NCBI GenBank assembly: GCA_965248335.1
Contig: CBDFIY010000003.1
Coordinates: 620,001 to 684,000 of the forward strand
From: CAKMZU01 sp965248335
GTDB lineage: Bacteria > Pseudomonadota > Gammaproteobacteria > Pseudomonadales > DT-91
Reading direction: 5' to 3'
DNA length: 64,000 bases
The stretch's first letter is position 1, and every line of letters begins with the position of its first letter. This document shows, in pieces, positions 17,804 to 25,485 of the stretch. The translations under genes and the position numbers were made by a program. The notes under the pieces were generated by a model. That model was not told where the DNA came from and made no database searches. It worked only from the letters and a program-made list of their open reading frames with translations.

Positions 17804-18193
17804 TTATGCGGTAACTTTTACGGCAACAGCATCGCTTTCCCAAAGGCCGTGCTTTGTACAAAATGCATGAGCAACAAACTCGGCATCTTTTTCAAGAACA
17901 ACATTAAATGTAACAGTGGTGTTACCTTTTTTGTCTTGACCGCCAAGGCTACCAGAGAAAAAAGTCGCCTCTGCAAGTTTGCTGTCTTTGTTGTAAAGCG
18001 CAACGCTTGAAATATAGTGATCATTGTCATCAGGGTGCGCGTAAGCATCACCGACTTTAACGGTAACAGCAAAAGATTCACCCGCTGTGGCTGATTCTTC
18101 ACAATGTACAAACGCAGAGTGACGATCGATATAGTCTTTTTTAGCTTCGCGTTCTACTTCGTTGATATCAACGTAACGATTAATTTTTGGCAT
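17804..18193 (-). CDS. superoxide reductase, neelaredoxin type
   Basis: Reduces superoxide to peroxide at a non-haem Fe(His)4(Cys) centre. The 129-residue one-domain protein lacks the N-terminal desulforedoxin domain. Likely ligands: His in FVHCEE, the histidines in AHPDDNDHY, and the C-terminal Cys and His in FCTKHGLWES, which is the family signature. A strong AAGGAG precedes ATG 18193. ISAs1 copy 2 begins 79 bases upstream, so the original promoter may have been separated from the gene. An adjacent metal exporter and the catalase at 8-9 kb suggest metal and oxidant stress functions. Confidence 0.9.
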   Translation of the reverse strand: MPKINRYVDINEVEREAKKDYIDRHSAFVHCEESATAGESFAVTVKVGDAYAHPDDNDHYISSVALYNKDSKLAEATFFSGSLGGQDKKGNTTVTFNVVLEKDAEFVAHAFCTKHGLWESDAVAVKVTA

Positions 18194-18272
18194 GGGCTTC
18201 TCCTTGAAGGTGGGGCGTTAAAAAAACACGCGAAATTTACTAGAAATGGCGTGTTTAATCAAGGATATGGAG

Positions 18273-19527
18273 CAGGGCAATCGCGCTATAAGGCCGTTGA
18301 CAAAACTGATAAAAGAAAGTTTTCATCCCAACCAGCCTTCAGTCGCTTACCGCGAACGCTCTCTTTAGAAGACTCCATTTTCAGCATGTTCAATGCTAAA
18401 TGCCTTATGACGGCCATATTTTCAGCGGCAAAACCTTCTCTGATTCTTGATTCATCTTCTTTAAAAATCACATCTAAAGTCCAGTGAAGATTGTTTTCAA
18501 TAGCCCAGTGAGAGCGTACTGCTTTTGCAAGCAATGCTGCGCTAGACTCGATAGAGCATATGAAATATCGCCGCTCAATAGATGCTTCCCCCGTACTGAT
18601 AACAGTCCTTTCAGATTCAACAACGCCGATTGTTTTTAAACCTTCCCAATCCTCTTTACAAGACAGCCAGTCAATGTCATTAGTAATCCAGTACCGTTTT
18701 GTTTCAATGCGTCCATGCCCTTTTTCCACGGTTTCAAAATGATCAGACTGAGCACGCTTAAACCCCTCATCAATCAGCGCATCTAGATGCCGGCTAACGT
18801 CATATAAAAGGTTTCCGTGATTACCTTTCAGTGATAGAACGTAGTCTGCCTGTGCTTGCCTGATTGCCTTCGCAATCACTTTTTGGCAACCCATTGCATC
18901 GATAGTCACGATACTTCCTTCAAGGTTAAGCAACTTTATCAACTCAGGAATAGCGGTTATCTCGTTAGATTTTTCATCAACCTTTATCTGACCAAGAACC
19001 GTATGATTAGCTGCACGAAAGGCACTTACCATATGGATTGCACCTTTCTTGTCGCCTGACGTAAATGAGCGCCTCAGTGTTTTTCCGTCAATGGCAACAA
19101 TGTCGCTACTGCTAAGCTTATTAAAGGACTGAACCCACGAAATGAAACCGGATTGCAACTGTTTGGGATCAAGCATCGATAAAACATTGCCTATTGTGTC
19201 ATGTGAGGGAATGCCATTTGGGAGGTTCATAACCTTACGAAGAAACGCCTCTTTGGCTTTCCCAAATCTTTCTATGTCGACAAAGCTATCTGCCCCGCAA
19301 ATAACGGCTAATACTGAGAGCAATAAAATATCCATCAACTCATGACGCTTGTTCGCTGTTTCTATTCTTGGATCAGATAGGTTTTCAAAGTGATCTGTAA
19401 AATTTGTACTCATTACGTCATTCATAATCATGTAAAAAATACATTTAATGACGCTTATTTTTCTTCATAGTTCACAAATTCGTCGATCTTGCTGCGAAAT
19501 TGCTATGTTCATAGCGCGATAGCCCTG
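18273..19527 (-). mobile_element. ISAs1-family insertion sequence, copy 2, complete
   Basis: A 1255-bp element with the same ends as copy 1 but in reverse orientation, flanked by a different perfect 10-bp target duplication, ggatatggag (18263-18272 and 19528-19537). Different duplications at the two copies show independent transposition rather than a segmental duplication. Confidence 0.96.
18286..19431 (-). CDS. ISAs1 family transposase (DDE type), copy 2
   Basis: 381 residues, the same as the product at 2237-3382 except for five visible substitutions (for example EKSN for EKSS, QKVIA for QKAIA, AALLAK for AALFAK). All acidic catalytic positions are kept and there are no stops. It lies between the superoxide reductase promoter region and the tetR gene. 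Confidence 0.96.
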   Translation of the reverse strand: MIMNDVMSTNFTDHFENLSDPRIETANKRHELMDILLLSVLAVICGADSFVDIERFGKAKEAFLRKVMNLPNGIPSHDTIGNVLSMLDPKQLQSGFISWVQSFNKLSSSDIVAIDGKTLRRSFTSGDKKGAIHMVSAFRAANHTVLGQIKVDEKSNEITAIPELIKLLNLEGSIVTIDAMGCQKVIAKAIRQAQADYVLSLKGNHGNLLYDVSRHLDALIDEGFKRAQSDHFETVEKGHGRIETKRYWITNDIDWLSCKEDWEGLKTIGVVESERTVISTGEASIERRYFICSIESSAALLAKAVRSHWAIENNLHWTLDVIFKEDESRIREGFAAENMAVIRHLALNMLKMESSKESVRGKRLKAGWDENFLLSVLSTAL

Positions 19528-19561
19528 GGATATGGAGTGCAAAGTGATTGATTTATAAGGG

Positions 19562-19576
19562 GAGTGATAATCACTC
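19562..19576. promoter_or_regulatory. 15-bp perfect palindrome next to tetR
   Basis: GAGTGATAATCACTC, with 7-bp perfect arms around one base, lies directly after the tetR stop and 34 bases from the ISAs1 end. It could be an operator of a gene displaced by the IS, or a small transcription-ending hairpin. It has no T run. Confidence 0.4.
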
Positions 19577-20167
19577 TCATTTTGCGGGTGTATACTGAAG
19601 GCTTTTAATAAAGTGAGTTAAAGGCAGAAGTTTTTCTTCTCGCTCTTCCATTTCTGAGTGCAGCATATTAAAACCAGCACCCATGCAGAGTTGATAGAAT
19701 GTCATGGCTGCGAGTTTTTTGTCGAGGTTAATGTCTACTTCGTTATGACTTTGAAGCTGTTCAATTAAGCCTTCAACTAAGTCGACAACGGTTTTATTGA
19801 TCGCGTTGACTGTCTTTCTCATATCTGGGTTTGTTACGGCATAGTCCCATAAGCATAATCTTACTCGCCATTCTTGGTCGGCGGGCTCGTTAATAGGCAT
19901 GGCTGACGTGATTAAAGGCAGTAAATATTCAAGGCGCATTTCGCTCATGGGCATATTACCAAGCCGTGAAAGTATTCGCTCGTTTGACCAGTTAAGCGTG
20001 GCGGCAACAATATCGTCTTTGCCTTTGAAATAGTGAGGGAGTGTGCCAATCGAGCAGCCTACGTGATTGGCAATATTCCGCATGGTTAAATTTTGTAAGC
20101 CTTTTTCGGCAATCAGCTCGGCAACGGAGGCGATGATGTCGTTTCGGCTTAACTTATTGTCAGGCAT
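19577..20167 (-). CDS. TetR family transcriptional regulator
   Basis: A 196-residue repressor-type protein. The N-terminal helix-turn-helix is ELIAEKGLQNLTMRNIANHVGCSIGTLPHYFKGKDDI (about residues 17-53). The C-terminal ligand-binding domain is helical (BetI/TetR_C_6-like in feel). It lies 12 bases downstream of ispB on the same strand, so it can be read from the ispB transcript. The target genes and ligand are unknown. Confidence 0.9.
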   Translation of the reverse strand: MPDNKLSRNDIIASVAELIAEKGLQNLTMRNIANHVGCSIGTLPHYFKGKDDIVAATLNWSNERILSRLGNMPMSEMRLEYLLPLITSAMPINEPADQEWRVRLCLWDYAVTNPDMRKTVNAINKTVVDLVEGLIEQLQSHNEVDINLDKKLAAMTFYQLCMGAGFNMLHSEMEEREEKLLPLTHFIKSLQYTPAK

Positions 20168-20179
20168 CGTTTATGGCCC

Positions 20180-21142
20180 TTAGGATTGCCGCGATAAAGA
20201 AAAATCGGCGATAAAGTGTAATGCTGCCGTGTAGGGTGTATCGGGAAGACTTTTCAGTTGGTCTTTTGCTTCATTGATGTAGCGAGAGGCAAGATCTTTG
20301 GTGAAGTCGATAGCGCCAGTTTTTTGAGTGATGTTAATAATGGCGTCGAGGTTATCAGCTGTTTTTTCAGTGATAGCATGTGTAATAAGCTGTTTTTCTG
20401 ATTCGGTGCCATTTTCCATCGCTTTAATTAAAGGTAGGGTAGGCTTACCTTCAGCGAGGTCATCACCCACATTTTTGCCGATCAATTCAACATCGCCCTG
20501 ATAATCCAGTACATCGTCAGCAAGCTGGAAAGCGATGCCGAGTTTTAGGCCGTATTGGTAAAGTGCCTCTTGGGTTTTGGCGTCTGCATTTGCCAAGATG
20601 GCGCTGCCTTGTGTTGCAGCAGCGAAAAGAATCGCGGTTTTGTCGGTAATAACCTGCAAATAATCATCGAGCGTACATGCTGGATCGCCGGCCTTAACAA
20701 GCTGCAGAACTTCACCCTCGGCAATCTGATTGGTTGTGTCGGATAATAGCTGCATGACAGGCATGCTATTGAGACTAACAAGCATTTGAAATGCACGAGA
20801 ATAAATAAAATCACCAACTAAAACGCTCGGTGCGTTGCCAAATTGCGCGCTGGCGGTTGGGCGTCCTCGCCTTAGTGCGGAGAGGTCGACGACATCGTCA
20901 TGCAAAAGAGTGGCCGAGTGAATAAACTCAATGATAACGGCAAAGTCGACGTGCGCTTTGGCGTTAAATCCACAAATTTGCGCTGACAATAACGCGAGTA
21001 CCGGCCGTAAGCGTTTCCCACCGGCATCAATCAAGTATTGACCGATGTTTTCAACGAGGTCAACGCGGGAGGTAAGTTTTTCAATGATTCGGGCGTTGAC
21101 TTGATCGAATTCATCGGCGATTAATTCACGCACATTCTGCAT
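20180..21142 (-). CDS. ispB: octaprenyl diphosphate synthase
   Basis: Trans-prenyltransferase that builds the ubiquinone side chain from FPP and IPP. The 320-residue length is normal. The first Asp-rich motif is LLHDDVVD (FARM) and the second is QLADDVLDYQGD (SARM); GGKRLRP near residue 41 binds the substrate diphosphate. It is divergent from rplU, the standard gammaproteobacterial arrangement. Confidence 0.96.
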   Translation of the reverse strand: MQNVRELIADEFDQVNARIIEKLTSRVDLVENIGQYLIDAGGKRLRPVLALLSAQICGFNAKAHVDFAVIIEFIHSATLLHDDVVDLSALRRGRPTASAQFGNAPSVLVGDFIYSRAFQMLVSLNSMPVMQLLSDTTNQIAEGEVLQLVKAGDPACTLDDYLQVITDKTAILFAAATQGSAILANADAKTQEALYQYGLKLGIAFQLADDVLDYQGDVELIGKNVGDDLAEGKPTLPLIKAMENGTESEKQLITHAITEKTADNLDAIINITQKTGAIDFTKDLASRYINEAKDQLKSLPDTPYTAALHFIADFSLSRQS

Positions 21143-21243
21143 AGAGAGTCAGTATTTAAAAATCAAACGGGCATGCTAGGGCTCTGGCGAAAACCTGTCA
21201 AGAAAAGATCCGTTTAAAGCACTGAAATAACCCCAATAACGGG

Positions 21244-21272
21244 TTGTAAAGTGGGGGGTGAAGACGTATAAT
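21244..21272 (+). promoter_or_regulatory. sigma-70-type promoter of rplU-rpmA
   Basis: TTGTAA, a 17-base spacer and TATAAT (21267-21272), upstream of rplU. The predicted transcript has an 80-90 nt leader before the rplU start. Confidence 0.75.
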
Positions 21273-21362
21273 TCGTCACCCTGAAAATCTGGCTTGCCAG
21301 TGCCTGAGCTTGCACCTCCTTCCAGTCCCTATATCGCAAGCAGGCCATTATCGGAGAGAATT

Positions 21363-21674
21363 ATGTACGCAGTTATTGTTAGCGGTGGTAAGCAGCACCG
21401 TGTAAAAGAGGGCGAAACCCTCAAGCTGGAAAAAATCGAAGCCGCTACCGAAGAAACCATTACTTTTGAACAAGTACTCATGGTTGGTGAAGGCGCAGAT
21501 GTACAAATTGGTGCACCTGTTCTTGAAGGCGCTAAAGTGACAGCCCAAGTGATTAGCCAGGGTCGTCATAAAAAAGTACACATCATCAAATTCAAACGTC
21601 GTAAGCACCACATGAAACGTGCTGGTCATCGTCAATGGTATACTGAAGTCAAAATTACTGGTATCAGTGCTTAA
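21363..21674 (+). CDS. rplU: 50S ribosomal protein L21
   Basis: A 103-residue 50S protein that binds 23S rRNA. The start ATG 21363 (MYAVIVSGGKQHRV) has GGAGAG in front; in-frame codons upstream to 21294 belong to the leader. The conserved C-terminal block HIIKFKRRKHHMKRAGHRQ is present. First gene of rplU-rpmA. Confidence 0.98.
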   Translation: MYAVIVSGGKQHRVKEGETLKLEKIEAATEETITFEQVLMVGEGADVQIGAPVLEGAKVTAQVISQGRHKKVHIIKFKRRKHHMKRAGHRQWYTEVKITGISA

Positions 21675-21692
21675 GATTTAGGAGAAAAACGA

Positions 21693-21950
21693 ATGGCTCA
21701 TAAGAAAGCAGGCGGTAGTACTAATAACGGTCGCGATTCGGTTAGTAAACGTTTAGGTGTTAAGCGTTTCGGTGGCCAAGTTGTGACTGCAGGTAACATC
21801 CTTGTTCGTCAACGTGGTACACGTTTTCACGCAGGCACAGGCGTAGGCATTGGTAAAGATCATACCTTGTTTGCTACCGTGGATGGCGTTGTTAAGTTTG
21901 AAGTTAAAGGTGCAAAAAACCGCAAATACATTTCAATTGTTGCTGCGTAA
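21693..21950 (+). CDS. rpmA: 50S ribosomal protein L27
   Basis: An 85-residue 50S protein at the peptidyl transferase centre. It starts MAHKKAGGSTNNGRDS, the usual L27 N-terminus with no removable leader peptide. RBS AGGAG. It lies 18 bases after rplU and is followed by a terminator. Confidence 0.98.
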   Translation: MAHKKAGGSTNNGRDSVSKRLGVKRFGGQVVTAGNILVRQRGTRFHAGTGVGIGKDHTLFATVDGVVKFEVKGAKNRKYISIVAA

Positions 21951-21963
21951 ATTATTTTTTAGA

Positions 21964-22002
21964 AATAGCCCCCTCAGGGTTGCCTGGCGGGGCTATTTTT
22001 TT
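21964..22002 (+). terminator. terminator after rpmA
   Basis: AATAGCCCC pairs with GGGGCTATT (21964-21972 and 21989-21997), followed by T tracts. It separates rplU-rpmA from obgE, which starts at 22023. Confidence 0.9.
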
Positions 22003-22022
22003 GTTTGTTGTAAGGCTATCCC

Positions 22023-23204
22023 ATGAAATTTGTTGATGAAGCGTTGGTGTCTATTCAGGCCGGTAAAGGCGGTAACGGTTGCCTGAGTTTTCGTCGGGAA
22101 AAGTATATTCCTCGCGGCGGCCCTGATGGTGGTGATGGCGGTAAAGGCGGTAGCGTTGTACTGAAGGCAGATGAAAGTTTAAACACCTTATCGGATTTTC
22201 GTTTCCAGAAGATTTTTAGAGCCAAAAATGGCGAGCCCGGGCGGGGACGGGATTGCTCAGGTAAAGGTGCTGATGATCACATTATTCCGGCACCTTTAGG
22301 AACAGCCGCTTACGACGAAGAAACTGACGAGCTCATTGGCGAATTAACCGTGCTTGGTGAGGAGCTTGTGATAGCCAAAGGTGGCAACGGCGGGCTTGGT
22401 AATACGCACTTCAAATCCAGCACCAATCGCGCACCAAGGCAAACTGTACCGGGTTCAGCGGGCGAAGAGCGACAAGTCAGATTAGAGTTAAATGTACTCG
22501 CCGATGTGGGTTTGCTGGGTTTCCCTAATGCGGGCAAGTCCTCCCTTATTCGTAAAGTGTCAGGTGCAACACCTAAAGTGGCGAACTACCCATTCACAAC
22601 ACTCGTACCTAATCTAGGCGTTGTTGGGTTGGATAACCATCGTAGCTTTGTGATGGCAGACATTCCGGGCATTATCGAAGGTGCGGCTATTGGCGCAGGC
22701 TTGGGCATTCGCTTCTTAAAGCATTTATCGCGTACACGGTTGTTGCTACATATCATTGATATGGCACCTTACGAAGGCAACCCTGCCGATCAGGCTGTCT
22801 CCATCGTCAACGAGTTACACATGTTCAGTGAAGAGCTTGCCCGTAGGCCACGTTTTTTGGTGCTGAATAAAATCGATGTTGTTCCCGAAGAAGAAAGGCA
22901 AGCATTGATTGATAGCGTGGTCGAGGCTTTAGACTATAAAGATAAAGTCTATGTGATTTCGGCGCTCACGGGCGAAGCAACCAAGCCCTTGGTTTATGAT
23001 GTGATGGATTTTATCGATGACTATAAAGAGCAGCTTCAAGATGAAGAATTTGCTGAGCAAGAACGTTTAAGTCGTCTGTTGATTCAAGAGCAAGGGCGTG
23101 AAAGTTTGCAGGCTTACCGCGCCTCTCGCCATATCAATGACGACGACGATGATGATGAATTTGATGACGATGATTATGATGTGGAAACTGTGTACGAACC
23201 CTGA
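22023..23204 (+). CDS. obgE: Obg/CgtA GTPase
   Basis: Ribosome-associated GTPase acting in late 50S assembly and stress response. The N-terminal glycine-rich Obg domain covers about residues 1-158 (RGGPDGGDGGKGGSV). The G domain has G1 GFPNAGKSS, G3 DIPGIIEGA, G4 NKID and G5 SALTGE. The C-terminus is very acidic (a run of Asp from about residue 375), as in many gammaproteobacteria. 393 residues. It lies downstream of rpmA behind a terminator and has its own rho-independent terminator. Confidence 0.97.
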   Translation: MKFVDEALVSIQAGKGGNGCLSFRREKYIPRGGPDGGDGGKGGSVVLKADESLNTLSDFRFQKIFRAKNGEPGRGRDCSGKGADDHIIPAPLGTAAYDEETDELIGELTVLGEELVIAKGGNGGLGNTHFKSSTNRAPRQTVPGSAGEERQVRLELNVLADVGLLGFPNAGKSSLIRKVSGATPKVANYPFTTLVPNLGVVGLDNHRSFVMADIPGIIEGAAIGAGLGIRFLKHLSRTRLLLHIIDMAPYEGNPADQAVSIVNELHMFSEELARRPRFLVLNKIDVVPEEERQALIDSVVEALDYKDKVYVISALTGEATKPLVYDVMDFIDDYKEQLQDEEFAEQERLSRLLIQEQGRESLQAYRASRHINDDDDDDEFDDDDYDVETVYEP

Positions 23205-23232
23205 ATGATTGAAATTGAATACATGTAACGAA

Positions 23233-23258
23233 GAGGAAGCGCAACAGCTTCCTTTTTT
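23233..23258 (+). terminator. terminator after obgE
   Basis: The hairpin GGAAGC-gcaaca-GCTTCC is followed by six T, starting about 30 bases after the obgE stop. Confidence 0.88.
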
Positions 23259-23287
23259 AATACTTCATTAAAACGATCTGCTTGAAT

Positions 23288-23581
23288 ATGCGGCTTCCAG
23301 AAAAAATATCGCTGGTATTTATCAGTGTTATCTTTTTGTCGAACTATACAGCCGCTGGCTACAGTTACACTGCTGATCAAATTGCCTACTGGATATGCAC
23401 AGGTGTTTATTTGCAGGAAGGCTATAAAGTGGATGCCGACATGGATAAAAAATATGAAAGCAGAGCGAGAATCATGGCAGAAAAAAATAGCCATCTTTTC
23501 AATTCATCGGAAAAAGACTTGTTTTTGCAAATAAAGGAATTCAAGAAGCTCGGGGAAATAGTTTATAAAACAACCAAGTAG
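23288..23581 (+). CDS. small secreted hypothetical protein
   Basis: About 97 residues from ATG 23288 (a TTG at 23282 is in frame). The signal peptide-like N-terminus is RLPEKISLVFISVIFLSNYTAAG; the mature part is charged and helical with one Cys. No family recognised. It sits with the next gene, another small exported protein, in the gap between obgE and proB, genes that are often adjacent in this group. Confidence 0.5.
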   Translation: MRLPEKISLVFISVIFLSNYTAAGYSYTADQIAYWICTGVYLQEGYKVDADMDKKYESRARIMAEKNSHLFNSSEKDLFLQIKEFKKLGEIVYKTTK

Positions 23582-23645
23582 CGCGTTACGTTTATTTTGA
23601 ACGTGTTCGAAAGATAAGTGTCTAGAACAGCAACGAAGTTTTTAT

Positions 23646-24020
23646 ATGTGGTGTTTTTTGAAAATTCTAATCGTTTGCGCTGTTCTTTCTTTTAATCTGC
23701 TTTATTCAAGCGTATCTCTTGCTATGTATGAATCAATTGCCTCTTTTGTTGTGACTGTTTTTGGTTTGCCTGAAACCGAAAAGAGAAAAATTGAATTCAC
23801 TAACATTTCTCCAGAAATGACACTTGGTGCGTGTGTTCAGGCCGTAAAGGATGAAGAGCCAGTATTAAATGAGGTAGAGTACAGCGTAATCGGCGTAGGT
23901 AAAATACTGAATAAAACCGCACTTAAATCACCGCTGGAGAATATTCATGGTTTGATCCAGCCAGTAAGTGAAAACCGGCGTGATATAGGGCGCGGCTCTG
24001 TGAATATTCATATTAAATGA
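23646..24020 (+). CDS. small secreted hypothetical protein
   Basis: 124 residues with a hydrophobic signal (FLKILIVCAVLSFNLLYSSVSLA) and a mature domain of about 98 residues without known motifs (one Cys in LGACVQAV). It lies 65 bases after the previous small secreted protein gene and may be co-transcribed. Function unknown. Confidence 0.55.
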   Translation: MWCFLKILIVCAVLSFNLLYSSVSLAMYESIASFVVTVFGLPETEKRKIEFTNISPEMTLGACVQAVKDEEPVLNEVEYSVIGVGKILNKTALKSPLENIHGLIQPVSENRRDIGRGSVNIHIK

Positions 24021-24477
24021 TAGCTAGCTGATGCCGCTGTACCTCAGTAGCAGTGACGACTTCAGCTATTTTTAGATTTCAATCTTATCGAGTACTTCTT
24101 TCTTGGCCGCAAACGTCATTCTTAAATGCCAATTTTCATTGATGTATTTACTGGTGTGTCTGCTGCTTTAATAAGCCTCAAGCAAGCACTTACAAACCGT
24201 AAAATCTAAAGAACGGTTGCGAGCGAAGGCCGCTGAGCGTTATCATTCGCCGTTTTGTTGTGTCGGTCAATAACGAAAAGGCAAGCATACCGCTAAGCGT
24301 CTACAGTGACTACAATCAATAAGGCGAGGTTGGTCATTTCGGCAGTTCAACGATTTCGTTAACATGTTCTGTCAGGCATGAAGCTAACAAGCGCGTTTTT
24401 TGTAGTTATTGAGTGCTTCGAGTAACAGCTGTAGCAATGAGTAAATAAGAGCGAATAGGTAGATTGAGGTTTGATGA
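24021..24477. other. intergenic region, no feature recognised
   Basis: 457 bases between a small secreted protein gene and proB. I see no convincing coding frame, terminator or RNA structure. The last 60 bases must contain the proB promoter or leader. Confidence 0.5.
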
Positions 24478-25329
24478 GTGTCCGATAAAAGAGCGCGTTT
24501 AAAAAGTGCCAAGACTATTGTTATAAAAATAGGCAGTGCATTACTGACTGATAATGGCAAAGGGCTAAATCGGCCACAAATTGCCGATTGGGTAGAGCAA
24601 ATTGCCGATATTATCGATAAAGGCATTCAGGTTGTATTGGTTTCATCCGGTGCCGTCGCTGAAGGTATTGCACGCAAAGGCATACTCGAACGCCCCAAAA
24701 AATTATCCGAATTACAAGCCGTTGCAGCTATTGGGCAAACAGGGCTCGTTGAAGCCTATCAGGCCGAATTTTCCCGTTTTGGCGTACAAACGGCACAAAT
24801 ACTGTTAGTGCATGATGATATCGTGAGCGAGCAACGCTACGAAAATGCCAAGGCAACTTTACAAACCTTAATTGAGTGGCAAGCCGTACCCATCGTCAAC
24901 GAAAACGATTCAGTCGCCAACGAAGAACTAAAATTTGGCGATAACGATTTTTTAGCGGCGATGGTCGCCAATATCGTTGATGCTGATGCGCTGATTATAC
25001 TTACGGATCAAATGGGCATGTATGATGCCGATCCGCGTTCAAATGCATCGGCCGCACTCATTCATGAAGCCGTGGCAGGCGACGCATCCTTGTTAGCCAT
25101 GGCAGGAAGCGGCGGCAAGCTGGGTCGTGGCGGCATGTATACCAAAGTGAAAGCGGCAGAACTCGCCGCGTGTGTCGCAGCAGATACCGTTATCGTAGGC
25201 GGATTGGCTGAGCAAGTGCTTTTACGGCTGCTTGATGGCGAAACACTGGGCACCTTGTTATACAGCAACCCCGAAGGCTCTGAAGAACGAAAGGCATGGT
25301 TTGAAAGCTTACGACGCGGTGATGCCTAG
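24478..25329 (+). CDS. proB: glutamate 5-kinase, short form without PUA domain
   Basis: First step of proline synthesis: phosphorylates glutamate. The amino-acid-kinase domain is complete: IVIKIGSALLT, VLVSSGAVAEG, PIVNENDSVANEE, GDNDFLAAMVANIVDAD, and GGKLGRGGMYTKVKAAELA. At 283 residues it lacks the C-terminal PUA domain of the roughly 367-residue E. coli enzyme; the frame ends cleanly after ERKAWFESLRRGDA with no PUA-like sequence downstream. Start GTG 24478; the nearby ATG 24474 is in another frame and stops at once. Confidence 0.93.
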   Translation: MSDKRARLKSAKTIVIKIGSALLTDNGKGLNRPQIADWVEQIADIIDKGIQVVLVSSGAVAEGIARKGILERPKKLSELQAVAAIGQTGLVEAYQAEFSRFGVQTAQILLVHDDIVSEQRYENAKATLQTLIEWQAVPIVNENDSVANEELKFGDNDFLAAMVANIVDADALIILTDQMGMYDADPRSNASAALIHEAVAGDASLLAMAGSGGKLGRGGMYTKVKAAELAACVAADTVIVGGLAEQVLLRLLDGETLGTLLYSNPEGSEERKAWFESLRRGDA

Positions 25330-25485
25330 ATAAACAATTAAGCGGTAAACTTGGTGCGAGCTAACGAAAACGAATCAAGTTTTTGACGTTGTGCCGGCAT
25401 TATTTTTATGAATAGGGAGATTATTTTTTCTCTAAAATACGGTTAATTCGTCCGAAAAATAAGGTTTAAACCCCCGCCTTCAGGC

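Noticed and set aside
18104..18487. 127-codon frame running from the superoxide reductase start region into ISAs1
   Set aside because: It crosses the IS junction and is antisense to the transposase; the same peptide appears antisense in copy 1.
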